Below are positions 6,020 to 12,202 of a stretch of DNA of 12,706 bases, piece by piece. Position numbers and translations under genes: made by a program. Below the pieces are notes generated by a model, which saw only the letters and a program-made list of their open reading frames with translations, did no database searches and had not been told where the DNA came from. The stretch is from an uncultured bacterium (GTDB taxonomy: Bacteria; Patescibacteriota; Minisyncoccia; Phycocordibacterales; UBA9973), in NCBI GenBank assembly GCA_903869975.1, contig CAIQBF010000006.1, positions 1-12,706 of the forward strand, written 5' to 3'. Positions within the stretch are counted from its first letter, which is position 1; every line of letters begins with the position of its first letter.

Positions 6020-6325
6020 ATGGAACCAAATCCGACACAAAAAAATAGAGCTTTATCAATCGCACTACCTCTCGTCGTTGTCGAACCGCTCATAATGCTA
6101 TATGTTTGGCAGACAGCGTTGTTTGGGGAAGAGAGTTCGGGTAAAATGTTACTACTTTTGTCTACTGGAGTCGTTATAGGGGTCACTGCTCTCGTCGTCT
6201 CGGTAAAAAAAATAAACAGGAAGGAGGGTAAAATTTTACATGTAATAACATATATCCTTTCCATTCTGTTTACCTTACCTCTCTTGCTTTATTTTTTAGT
6301 GACGGTCCGTGCAATTTTAAGATAA
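6020..6325 (+). CDS. Unrecognised three-helix membrane protein inside the atp operon
   Basis: This 101-aa protein has three predicted membrane helices (about 12-34, 43-62, 72-96) and little else. Helix 1 is unusual in having Glu22 flanked by Pro17 and Pro23. Loop 1 (35-42, GEESSG) is acidic and loop 2 (63-71, KKINRKEGK) is strongly basic, which by the positive-inside rule puts loop 2 in the cytoplasm. I do not recognise the family. It lies between gamma and beta, which are normally adjacent, four bases after atpG and 26 before atpD, so it must be co-transcribed. It is visibly more A/T-rich than its neighbours, hinting at later insertion or low expression. ATG 6020 is preferred; GTG 6005 would overlap atpG. 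It could be an assembly or regulatory factor for Fo, or an unrelated passenger. Confidence 0.75.
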   Translation: MEPNPTQKNRALSIALPLVVVEPLIMLYVWQTALFGEESSGKMLLLLSTGVVIGVTALVVSVKKINRKEGKILHVITYILSILFTLPLLLYFLVTVRAILR

Positions 6326-6351
6326 ATTATTAAATTAGTAGTCAAATTATT

Positions 6352-7722
6352 ATGAAAGGAACAATCAAAACAATCATCGGTCCGGTCGTCGACGTCGAAT
6401 TTGCAGACGGCCATATTCCTGCAGTTTACAATGCGCTTGAAGTTTCAATTCCAGCGAGTGGCAGTGCTGAAGCTCGCACGCTCACGCTTGAAACTGCCTA
6501 CCACACAGGTGGCAACGGTGTCCGCGCTATCGCCATGGACACGACGGACGGCCTCGCTCGCGGCATGGAAGTGCGCGACACGGGCGCTGCCATCTCTGTC
6601 CCAGTCGGTAAGGACACGCTCGGCCGCATCTTCAACGTTCTTGGCGAGACCATCGACGGAAAGGCGAATGTCGCGACCAAGAAGAAGCTTCCGATCCACC
6701 GCCACGCTCCGGCATTTACCGAGCAGGCGACGAAAGTTGAGATTCTTGAGACGGGTATCAAGGTCATCGACCTCATTTGTCCAGTGCTCAAGGGAGGAAA
6801 GGTGGGTCTCTTCGGAGGAGCGGGAGTCGGAAAGACTGTCGTGATCCAGGAGCTCATCCATAACATCGCATCGGAACACGACGGCTACTCCGTGTTTGCT
6901 GGTGTCGGTGAGCGTACTCGCGAAGGTAACGACCTCTATCATGAAATGAAAGATTCAGGCGTTCTCGACAAGGTTGCCATGGTGTTCGGTCAGATGAACG
7001 AGCCGCCAGGTGCCCGCGCTCGCGTCGCACTCTCTGGTCTTACTATGGCCGAATATTTCCGCGACGAGGAAAACAAAGACGTTCTTCTCTTCATCGACAA
7101 CATCTTCCGCTTTACACAAGCTGGATCTGAAGTATCTGCGCTCCTCGGACGTATTCCATCAGCTGTGGGATACCAGCCGACACTTGCGTCAGAAATGGGA
7201 AACATGCAGGAGCGCATTACGTCGACCAACAAAGGTTCGGTTACATCCGTTCAGGCAGTGTACGTGCCAGCCGACGACCTCACAGACCCAGCTCCAGCGA
7301 CGACGTTTGCCCACCTCGACTCGACAGTGTCGCTCAATCGCTCGCTTTCAGAAATCGGTATTTATCCTGCTGTTGATCCACTCGACTCAACATCTACCAT
7401 CCTTGACCCGAACATTGTCGGTAAGGAGCACTATAACGTCGCTCGCGAAGTGCAGCGTGTTCTCCAGCGCTACAAGGACCTCCAGGACATTATCGCCATC
7501 CTTGGTATGGAAGAACTTTCGGAAGAGGACAAGCAGCTCGTGGCTCGCGCTCGTAAGGTACAGAAATTCCTCTCTCAGCCGTTCTTCGTAGCTGAGCAGT
7601 TTACCGGAGCTTCAGGTATGTATGTGCCGCTTGCAGACACAATCCGCTCATTCCGCGAAATCCTCGACGGAAAGCATGACGACAAGCCGGAGAAAGATTT
7701 CTACATGAAGGGTGCACTCTAA
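6352..7722 (+). CDS. atpD: F1Fo ATP synthase subunit beta
   Basis: Beta carries the catalytic sites for ATP synthesis and hydrolysis. The P-loop is GGAGVGKT (155-162, Lys161). The catalytic glutamate is E187, followed by R188, in GERTREGNDLY. The Walker B strand is DVLLFIDNIFRF, followed by the conserved GRIPSAVGYQPTLASEMG. The C-terminal lever reads MEELSEED, close to the classic DELSEED that contacts gamma. At 456 aa it is full length. The gene begins 26 nt after the small membrane protein, in an A/T-rich spacer without a Shine-Dalgarno. Confidence 0.99.
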   Translation: MKGTIKTIIGPVVDVEFADGHIPAVYNALEVSIPASGSAEARTLTLETAYHTGGNGVRAIAMDTTDGLARGMEVRDTGAAISVPVGKDTLGRIFNVLGETIDGKANVATKKKLPIHRHAPAFTEQATKVEILETGIKVIDLICPVLKGGKVGLFGGAGVGKTVVIQELIHNIASEHDGYSVFAGVGERTREGNDLYHEMKDSGVLDKVAMVFGQMNEPPGARARVALSGLTMAEYFRDEENKDVLLFIDNIFRFTQAGSEVSALLGRIPSAVGYQPTLASEMGNMQERITSTNKGSVTSVQAVYVPADDLTDPAPATTFAHLDSTVSLNRSLSEIGIYPAVDPLDSTSTILDPNIVGKEHYNVAREVQRVLQRYKDLQDIIAILGMEELSEEDKQLVARARKVQKFLSQPFFVAEQFTGASGMYVPLADTIRSFREILDGKHDDKPEKDFYMKGAL

Positions 7723-7750
7723 CCTTTGCGCGTTCGCTCAAAAATAATTC

Positions 7751-8200
7751 ATGTCAAAACAAATCAAATTAAAAATAATCACACCGGAAAAAACTATCTT
7801 TGAAGAGATGGTGGACTCTGTTTCCATTCCGACGACAGAAGGGGAGATCACAATATTGCCGCACCATATTCCTCTAGTCTCGGCTGTTGCTTCTGGTGAT
7901 ATTGTCGCTCGTATTGGTGCAGACGTTGTACCGATGGCCGTAAGTGGAGGTTTCCTTGAAGCCAAACCTCTCACTGATGGCAGCGGTACGGAACTCGCTA
8001 TTCTGGCAGATTTCGCTGAGCGTGTCGGAGATATTTCTGAGGATGTTATCGTGAAAGCGAAAGCACGTGCCGAGGAACTCAAGGCAATGAAAGACAAGGG
8101 TGAGGTTATTGATTTTGAGCAATTTGCTGCTGAGCTCGAACGCTCACTCACTCGTGTACGCATCGCCGATAAGTGGCGCGGAAAAAAATACCGACTCTAG
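7751..8200 (+). CDS. atpC: F1Fo ATP synthase subunit epsilon
   Basis: Epsilon binds the foot of gamma and can inhibit ATP hydrolysis. The N-terminal beta-sandwich (about 1-88) contains TPEKTIFEE, PTTEGEITILPHHIPLVS and VSGGFLE, all family landmarks. The C-terminal helical hairpin (about 92-140, Ala/Glu-rich) is complete, so the inhibitory arm is retained. At 149 aa it is slightly longer than the E. coli protein (139), with a basic end KWRGKKYRL. It is the last structural gene of the operon; the intrinsic terminator is about 110 nt downstream. Confidence 0.96.
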   Translation: MSKQIKLKIITPEKTIFEEMVDSVSIPTTEGEITILPHHIPLVSAVASGDIVARIGADVVPMAVSGGFLEAKPLTDGSGTELAILADFAERVGDISEDVIVKAKARAEELKAMKDKGEVIDFEQFAAELERSLTRVRIADKWRGKKYRL

Positions 8201-8247
8201 ACGTAATGTATATGTGTGGTGAATACAATATTTTTTATTTACGACAC

Positions 8248-8279
8248 TTTACAGGACTACGTATTGCCTAGTATACTAG
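8248..8279 (+). promoter_or_regulatory. Promoter overlapping a perfect 12-bp palindrome
   Basis: TTTACA (8248-8253) and TATACT (8272-8277) are 18 bp apart. The -10 is embedded in the perfect palindrome CTAGTATACTAG (8268-8279), which looks like a possible operator for a dimeric regulator. A transcript from here would start near 8284 and meet the terminator at 8310-8342 almost at once. Confidence 0.4.
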
Positions 8280-8283
8280 ATGT

Positions 8284-8342
8284 ATAAGTGGTCGACAGAA
8301 GAAGAAGTACCCGATGTAGCCTATCTGCATCGGGCTTTTTCT
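8284..8342 (+). ncRNA. Candidate short RNA bounded by promoter and terminator
   Basis: The promoter at 8248-8277 and the intrinsic terminator ending near 8342 would define an RNA of about 55-60 nt in the gap between atpC and metK. It has a purine-rich single-stranded 5' half (ACAGAAGAAGAAGTA) and the terminator hairpin as its 3' half, the general layout of a bacterial small RNA. No family is recognised. It may instead be only the 3' untranslated end of the ATP synthase mRNA. Confidence 0.25.
8310..8342 (+). terminator. Rho-independent terminator of the ATP synthase operon
   Basis: CCCGATGTAG (8310-8319) pairs with CTGCATCGGG (8325-8334) over 10 bp with one G-U. The loop is CCTAT, followed by C and CTTTTTCTTT-like sequence. 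It ends transcription from the ATP operon and separates it from the metK promoter 16 bp downstream. Confidence 0.9.
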
Positions 8343-8357
8343 TTGCCAAAATACAAG

Positions 8358-8386
8358 TTGCATTATAAGTGAATTCGTGGTATCAT
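8358..8386 (+). promoter_or_regulatory. metK promoter
   Basis: TTGCAT (8358-8363) and TATCAT (8381-8386) are separated by exactly 17 bp, with TGG before the -10. The stretch ATTCGTGGTA is shared with the RRM promoter. The predicted start near 8393 places the SAM riboswitch at the 5' end of the transcript, as expected. Confidence 0.7.
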
Positions 8387-8408
8387 ATATTTACAACTGA
8401 ATACGTTT

Positions 8409-8516
8409 GGTATCAAGAGTGCGGGGAGAGATATGGCTCCATGATCCGCCAGCAGCGTACGCGAGAGGAAACTTTTACGCGCAACGTGCTCCATCCATTT
8501 CCGAAAGGAAAGATAC
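8409..8516 (+). promoter_or_regulatory. SAM-I (S-box) riboswitch
   Basis: The aptamer matches the SAM-I architecture element by element. P1 is GTATC (8410-8414) with GATAC (8512-8516), followed by the conserved AAGAG. P2a is GCGG/CCGC (8421-8424, 8446-8449). A kink-turn has tandem GA steps (8426-8427 and 8443-8444) and 3-nt bulge CAT (8440-8442). P2b is GAG/CTC with loop ATATGG, whose ATGG (8433-8436) can form the pseudoknot with CCAT (8491-8494). P3 opens GCA-G-CG and closes CG-TGC (8452-8457, 8485-8489) with the usual single bulge. P4 is TTTCC-GAAA-GGAAA (8498-8511), running into GAAAGATAC. It sits directly upstream of metK, whose product is the ligand, so repression by SAM is expected. Confidence 0.93.
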
Positions 8517-8539
8517 ATTGTCGTACTCTTCACTTTCTG

Positions 8540-8562
8540 GAAGGGTATTTTTTTTACCCTTC
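8540..8562 (+). terminator. Riboswitch expression-platform hairpin
   Basis: GAAGGGTA (8540-8547) pairs with TACCCTTC (8555-8562) around a loop of seven T. Bases 8545-8554 can instead pair with 8507-8516, the 3' arms of P4 and P1, over about 10 bp including three G-U pairs. The aptamer fold and this alternative pairing therefore exclude each other. SAM binding would free the hairpin. The bases after it (TCTATTTATC) are a weak U-tract, so it may act as an imperfect terminator or block ribosome entry 26 nt before the start. Confidence 0.6.
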
Positions 8563-8588
8563 TCTATTTATCAAAATAAAAAATTATT

Positions 8589-9644
8589 ATGCACATCCCC
8601 ACAAGTTATACTGTCGAAAACGTACGTCGCGGTCATCCCGACAAAGTGTGTGATCAAATTTCAGATGCGATTCTCGATGCATACCTTGCTATCGATCCGC
8701 GAGCTCGTGTAGCAGTAGAGTCTTTCGGAGCTCATGGCCTACTTACTATCGGTGGCGAAATAACTTCAACCGGTGACGTGAATGTAGACGAGATTGCGCG
8801 TCGTGTGTATCGTGATATTGGCTTCGATTCACCTCTCGAAATCCGTACGCAGATTGTCAAACAATCACCTGAAATTTCTGCGGGTGTTGATCGCGACGGA
8901 GCAGGGGATCAGGGGATTATGTATGGCTTTGCTACGAATGAGACGCCGGAATATCTGCCGAAAGGTGTTGTCTACGGGGCGCGTATTGTAGCGCTCCTTG
9001 ATACCAGGGAGGTACAGTCTGCGCTTCCATGGCTTCGTCCTGACGGTAAGGCGCAGGTCACTATGGAGGCAGGCCGTGTTGCGACGATCGTTGTTTCAGT
9101 ACAGCATACCCCCGAAGTTTCTCATGGCGAGATCGAGCGCGGCATCATAGAATTTATACTTCGTCCGCTATTCGGCAGTGAGCTTGATGCGGCGACCGTC
9201 ATCATTAATCCAAGTGGGTCTTTCACTATTGGAGGATTTGATGCTGACACTGGACTTACTGGGCGCAAAATCATGATCGACACCTATGGAGGTATTATCC
9301 CGCACGGTGGGGGTTGCTTTAGCGGCAAGGATGCCACCAAGGTAGATCGTTCGGCTGCGTATATGGCTCGCTTTGCAGCCAAAAATATCGTTGCAGCTGG
9401 TATCGCCGCAGAGGTGCTTGTCTCTGTCGCCTACGCTATCGGAAAAGCCGAGCCGGTGATGCTCTCAGCTGTTGATGGCAGTGGCCGGGACATAACCGCT
9501 ATAGTCACGGCACATTTTGATTTTCGTCCGCAGTCCATAATCGAACGCCTCGGATTGCGTAATCCGATCTATACTCGTACTGCGGCGTATGGGCATTTCG
9601 CAAATCCTGCATATCCATGGGAAGAGATCGTCCAGCTCTCGTAA
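8589..9644 (+). CDS. metK: S-adenosylmethionine synthetase
   Basis: MetK makes SAM from methionine and ATP. The N-terminal catalytic motif is GHPDK (15-19) followed by CDQISDAILDA. The ATP motif is GAGDQG (104-109) in GAGDQGIMYGFATNET. The phosphate-binding loop is GGGCFSGKD (240-248, Lys247, Asp248), followed by TKVDRSAAYMARFAAKNIVA. The usual Ala in GGGAFSGKD is Cys243 here, a small change unlikely to abolish activity. At 351 aa it is shorter than the ~384 of E. coli, but all three repeats of the fold seem present. The upstream SAM-I riboswitch makes feedback control by its own product very likely. It starts without a Shine-Dalgarno after an A/T-rich run. Confidence 0.98.
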   Translation: MHIPTSYTVENVRRGHPDKVCDQISDAILDAYLAIDPRARVAVESFGAHGLLTIGGEITSTGDVNVDEIARRVYRDIGFDSPLEIRTQIVKQSPEISAGVDRDGAGDQGIMYGFATNETPEYLPKGVVYGARIVALLDTREVQSALPWLRPDGKAQVTMEAGRVATIVVSVQHTPEVSHGEIERGIIEFILRPLFGSELDAATVIINPSGSFTIGGFDADTGLTGRKIMIDTYGGIIPHGGGCFSGKDATKVDRSAAYMARFAAKNIVAAGIAAEVLVSVAYAIGKAEPVMLSAVDGSGRDITAIVTAHFDFRPQSIIERLGLRNPIYTRTAAYGHFANPAYPWEEIVQLS

Positions 9645-9645
9645 C

Positions 9646-9656
9646 TGTGGTAAAAT
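9646..9656 (+). promoter_or_regulatory. Extended -10 promoter for the ATP-cone nuclease gene
   Basis: TGTGG precedes the hexamer TAAAAT (9651-9656), the same TGG-before--10 pattern as at the RRM and metK promoters. No good -35 is visible 16-18 bp upstream. The predicted start near 9663 would leave only about four leader bases before ATG 9667, giving a nearly leaderless mRNA. Read-through from metK is also likely. Confidence 0.4.
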
Positions 9657-9666
9657 ATCGAGACCT

Positions 9667-10503
9667 ATGGAAATCATCAAGATCGATGGCGTGAAGGAAA
9701 AATTTAGTCCAGCTAAGCTCTGCCTATCCATCCGTAAGGCTGGTGCTCCGCGAGATGTTGCTGATTCTGTCTGCAAGATTGTGGAGGACAAGATTAATCC
9801 GAATGATTCTACGAATGTTATCTTCCGAAAAGCGCTCAAGTATCTTGTAAAAGAAAGCCCTGAGGTTGCCGCTCGCTATAGCTTGCGTCGCGGTCTTGAA
9901 GCGCTCGGTCCAGCTGGATTTATATTTGAACAATACTTTGAAACGGTGCTTCAAGCATACGACTTTACGACGAAGCGAGATGTGATCCTTCGAGGTAAAT
10001 GTGTCTCGCATGAGATAGACGTGATTGCTTCGCACGCGACCAAGCGTTTTCTTGTCGAAGCAAAATATCATAATGTTCCTGGTATCAAAACTCATGTAGA
10101 TGTCGTTATGTATGGAGATGCTCGCCTGATCGACATCGTGGCTGCTGAATCGGCTAAAAACAAGAAAGAATACGAGTATGCGATGTGGATAGTAACCAAT
10201 ACAAAGTTTACCGATGCGGCTATTCAGTACGCAAAATGCCGAGGTATTCGCTTGACCGGCTGGAACTACCCACGTGGAGCAAGTCTTGAAGACATTATTG
10301 CCGACAAAAAATTATATCCAGTAACAGTACTTCCGTCACTGCCGAGTGCGTTACTACCTGCACTTGCTAAAAAGAATATTATTTTAGCGCAAGATCTTTT
10401 GACCTACGAAGCTGCTGATCTTATTCGAATGTTTGGTGTTGCCGAAACAGTGGCTGACTCTATTGTGAGAGAGGTCGCTGCTATCGTAGGAGATATAGAG
10501 TAG
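9667..10503 (+). CDS. ATP-cone / PD-(D/E)XK nuclease-like / HhH protein
   Basis: The 278-aa protein has three parts. Residues 1-~85 resemble an ATP-cone, the nucleotide-sensing domain of ribonucleotide reductases and NrdR: IKIDGVKEKFSPAKLCLSIR then a helical bundle ending AARYSLRRGLEALG. Residues ~95-215 carry a PD-(D/E)XK pattern like Mrr-type restriction endonucleases, with D118 in HEIDVIA and E131-A-K133 in FLVEAKYHN. Residues ~230-278 look like helix-hairpin-helix DNA binding. This suggests a DNA nuclease whose activity or oligomerisation responds to ATP or dATP; substrate and role (repair, defence or nucleotide homeostasis) cannot be read from sequence. ATG 9667 is preferred because it begins the ATP-cone strand; an in-frame start at 9589 lies inside metK. 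The HAD gene follows after 7 nt. Confidence 0.8.
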   Translation: MEIIKIDGVKEKFSPAKLCLSIRKAGAPRDVADSVCKIVEDKINPNDSTNVIFRKALKYLVKESPEVAARYSLRRGLEALGPAGFIFEQYFETVLQAYDFTTKRDVILRGKCVSHEIDVIASHATKRFLVEAKYHNVPGIKTHVDVVMYGDARLIDIVAAESAKNKKEYEYAMWIVTNTKFTDAAIQYAKCRGIRLTGWNYPRGASLEDIIADKKLYPVTVLPSLPSALLPALAKKNIILAQDLLTYEAADLIRMFGVAETVADSIVREVAAIVGDIE

Positions 10504-10510
10504 TTTTTAT

Positions 10511-11251
10511 ATGAGCACTGAACCCTCCGAAATCAAAAAACAAAAAGTAGCTGTCTTCGACATTGATGGCACTATTTTCCGTTCGAGCTTGCTTATTAAA
10601 CTCGTAGAGGAGCTTATCGCCCGAGGCGATTTTCCAGAATCTTCGCGAGAAGTGTACCAAAAGTACGAGAACGCTTGGGTGACCAGAAGCGGTACCTACG
10701 AAGAGTATATTCAAAAAATTATCGACACGTTTACTCAGCACGTTGCCGGACTGCCATACCAGAAGCTCTACGAGGCCGCCCAGTCCGTGAATGAGAAGCA
10801 AAACGCTATCCGGTACCGTTACACGAGCGCTTTGCTTAAGAAGCTCAAGGAGGGGAACTATTTTCTTCTTGCGGTCTCTCAATCGCCATGGGCAGTACTC
10901 GAAGGTTTTTGTAAAACTCTCGGTTTCGACAAGGTATACGGACGCTTCTACGAAGTCGACGAACAGGAACTTTTGACCGGTAAAGTTCGAAGTGAGGAGC
11001 TTATCAGCGACAAGGCTGCTATTGTCCGTCGTGCATGCGAGAAGAATAATCTTACGCTTGAGGGTTCCATCGCGGTCGGCGACACTGAAGGCGACATTCC
11101 GATGCTCTCGATCGCCGACCGCGCGATCTGCTTCAATCCAAACGCAAAGCTTGCTGAAGCGGCTCGTATGAATGGCTGGGATATCGTTATTGAACGTAAG
11201 GATGTCATTTACGAGTGGTCGGGTAAAGACGGCGCTATGCGCATCGTTTAA
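10511..11251 (+). CDS. HAD-IB family phosphatase (SerB-like)
   Basis: This is a haloacid dehalogenase superfamily hydrolase with all four motifs. Motif I is VFDIDGTIF (nucleophile D17, acid/base D19), motif II is AVSQSP (S123), motif III is K168 in SDKAAIV, and motif IV is GDTEGDIPML (D191, D195, magnesium binding). The helical cap inserted after motif I (about 25-110) and the SerB-like spacing place it in subclass IB, with phosphoserine phosphatase and related small-molecule phosphatases. The serine pathway is not otherwise visible here, so the substrate is open. It starts 7 nt after the nuclease gene, ends 5 nt before rsmI, and is probably co-transcribed with both. Confidence 0.9.
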   Translation: MSTEPSEIKKQKVAVFDIDGTIFRSSLLIKLVEELIARGDFPESSREVYQKYENAWVTRSGTYEEYIQKIIDTFTQHVAGLPYQKLYEAAQSVNEKQNAIRYRYTSALLKKLKEGNYFLLAVSQSPWAVLEGFCKTLGFDKVYGRFYEVDEQELLTGKVRSEELISDKAAIVRRACEKNNLTLEGSIAVGDTEGDIPMLSIADRAICFNPNAKLAEAARMNGWDIVIERKDVIYEWSGKDGAMRIV

Positions 11252-11256
11252 TTTTT

Positions 11257-11952
11257 ATGAATACAACAGAACTCGGAACACTCTATATCGTCGCTACTCC
11301 TATTGGAAACCTCGAAGACATCACGCTTCGAGCACTTCGCGTCCTTAGCGAAGTGTCGTGTATTTTGTGCGAAGATACACGACACACAAAAATCCTGCTT
11401 TCTCGGCACAATATTCATACAAAAACAGAAAGCTACCATGCGCGCTCTGCGGATAGTAAGCTGCGTGGTATCGCTGAGCGACTCGAGCGGGGAGAGGATC
11501 TCGCGCTTGTTTCTGACGCTGGTACACCACTTATTTCCGACCCAGGCTCTCCGCTTATTATGTATCTGCGTCGTGAATTCGGACAGAATCTCCGGATCGT
11601 TCCGGTACCAGGAGCGAGTGCTCTGACTGCTGCGCTTTCGGTGATACCAGTGCCATCAGGACGGTTCACATTCCTTGGTTTTCTTCCTCATAAAAAAGGC
11701 CGACAGACAGCGATTCTTGGCATGAAAGCAGCGGAAGATTCTCAGATCTGCTATGAATCATCGCATCGAATTTTGAAGCTTATGGGGGAGCTCGATACTT
11801 TCTATCCGGAAGCTCGCGTATACCTTGCTCGAGAGCTCACAAAGCAATTTGAGGAAGTATTGGAAGGCACTCCAGCCGAACTTCAGGTCTTGCTTACAGA
11901 GCGTCCGGAGCGTCAAAAAGGCGAGTTTGTTGTGATTGTTTCAAAAAAATAA
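11257..11952 (+). CDS. rsmI: 16S rRNA (cytidine-1402-2'-O)-methyltransferase
   Basis: RsmI uses SAM to methylate the ribose of C1402 in the 16S rRNA decoding centre, which affects initiation and decoding fidelity. The tetrapyrrole-methylase-type fold shows its landmarks in order: LYIVATPIGNLEDITLRAL (9-27), EDTRHT, VSDAGTPLISDPG, VPGASALTAALSVIPVPSGRF, FLGFLPHKKGRQ, YESSHRI and ARELTKQFEE. At 231 aa it lacks part of the C-terminal extension of E. coli RsmI (286 aa), a common short form. It sits five bases after the HAD gene. As a SAM-consuming enzyme it shares its cofactor with nearby metK, though this may be coincidence. Confidence 0.96.
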   Translation: MNTTELGTLYIVATPIGNLEDITLRALRVLSEVSCILCEDTRHTKILLSRHNIHTKTESYHARSADSKLRGIAERLERGEDLALVSDAGTPLISDPGSPLIMYLRREFGQNLRIVPVPGASALTAALSVIPVPSGRFTFLGFLPHKKGRQTAILGMKAAEDSQICYESSHRILKLMGELDTFYPEARVYLARELTKQFEEVLEGTPAELQVLLTERPERQKGEFVVIVSKK

Positions 11953-11967
11953 CCCTCAGGGTATACT
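11939..11967 (+). promoter_or_regulatory. Possible promoter for a leaderless mRNA
   Basis: TTTCAA (11939-11944) and TATACT (11962-11967) are 17 bp apart. The expected start, seven bases past the -10, falls on the A of ATG 11974, so a leaderless transcript is predicted. The -35 is weak and lies within the 3' end of rsmI. Confidence 0.35.
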
Positions 11968-11973
11968 GTGTCC

Positions 11974-12198
11974 ATGAAAACAACACACGAGAAAATAATA
12001 ATCGGCTGCGGCGTCTGGCTGCTAGCCCTGTCTTTTAGCGGCTTTCCGCAAGCGTGGAAAACCGCATTTATGGTGGCTACGGGTCTTGCAGTTATTTACT
12101 TCGGAGCCATCGTCCTCAAGAAAGCACACGAGTACCGAAAACATACACACCACGAAATGAAGACTGAGACTTTTACCGAAACAGTCAATCCTGAATAG
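11974..12198 (+). CDS. Small two-helix membrane protein
   Basis: The 74-aa protein has two predicted membrane helices (about 8-24 and 28-48) joined by a very short FPQAW turn. A polar, charged tail follows with KKAHEYRKHTHHE, which is rich in His and basic residues. I do not recognise a family, and hairpin proteins this small are common and hard to assign. The start could be GTG 11968, two codons earlier, but ATG 11974 fits the predicted leaderless promoter. The short loop places both ends on the same side, and the basic tail suggests the cytoplasm. The following gene starts 4 nt after the stop, suggesting the two are expressed together. Confidence 0.65.
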   Translation: MKTTHEKIIIGCGVWLLALSFSGFPQAWKTAFMVATGLAVIYFGAIVLKKAHEYRKHTHHEMKTETFTETVNPE

Positions 12199-12202
12199 CT
12201 AC

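Noticed and set aside
8280..8372. 30-codon frame starting MYKWSTEEEV downstream of atpC
   Set aside because: Its ATG lies two bases after the predicted -10 and the frame runs through the intrinsic terminator, so a translated message is unlikely.
8369..8712. Two reading frames of 94 and 101 codons upstream of and overlapping metK
   Set aside because: They run through the SAM riboswitch and into metK in the wrong frames. The structured RNA explains the sequence better.
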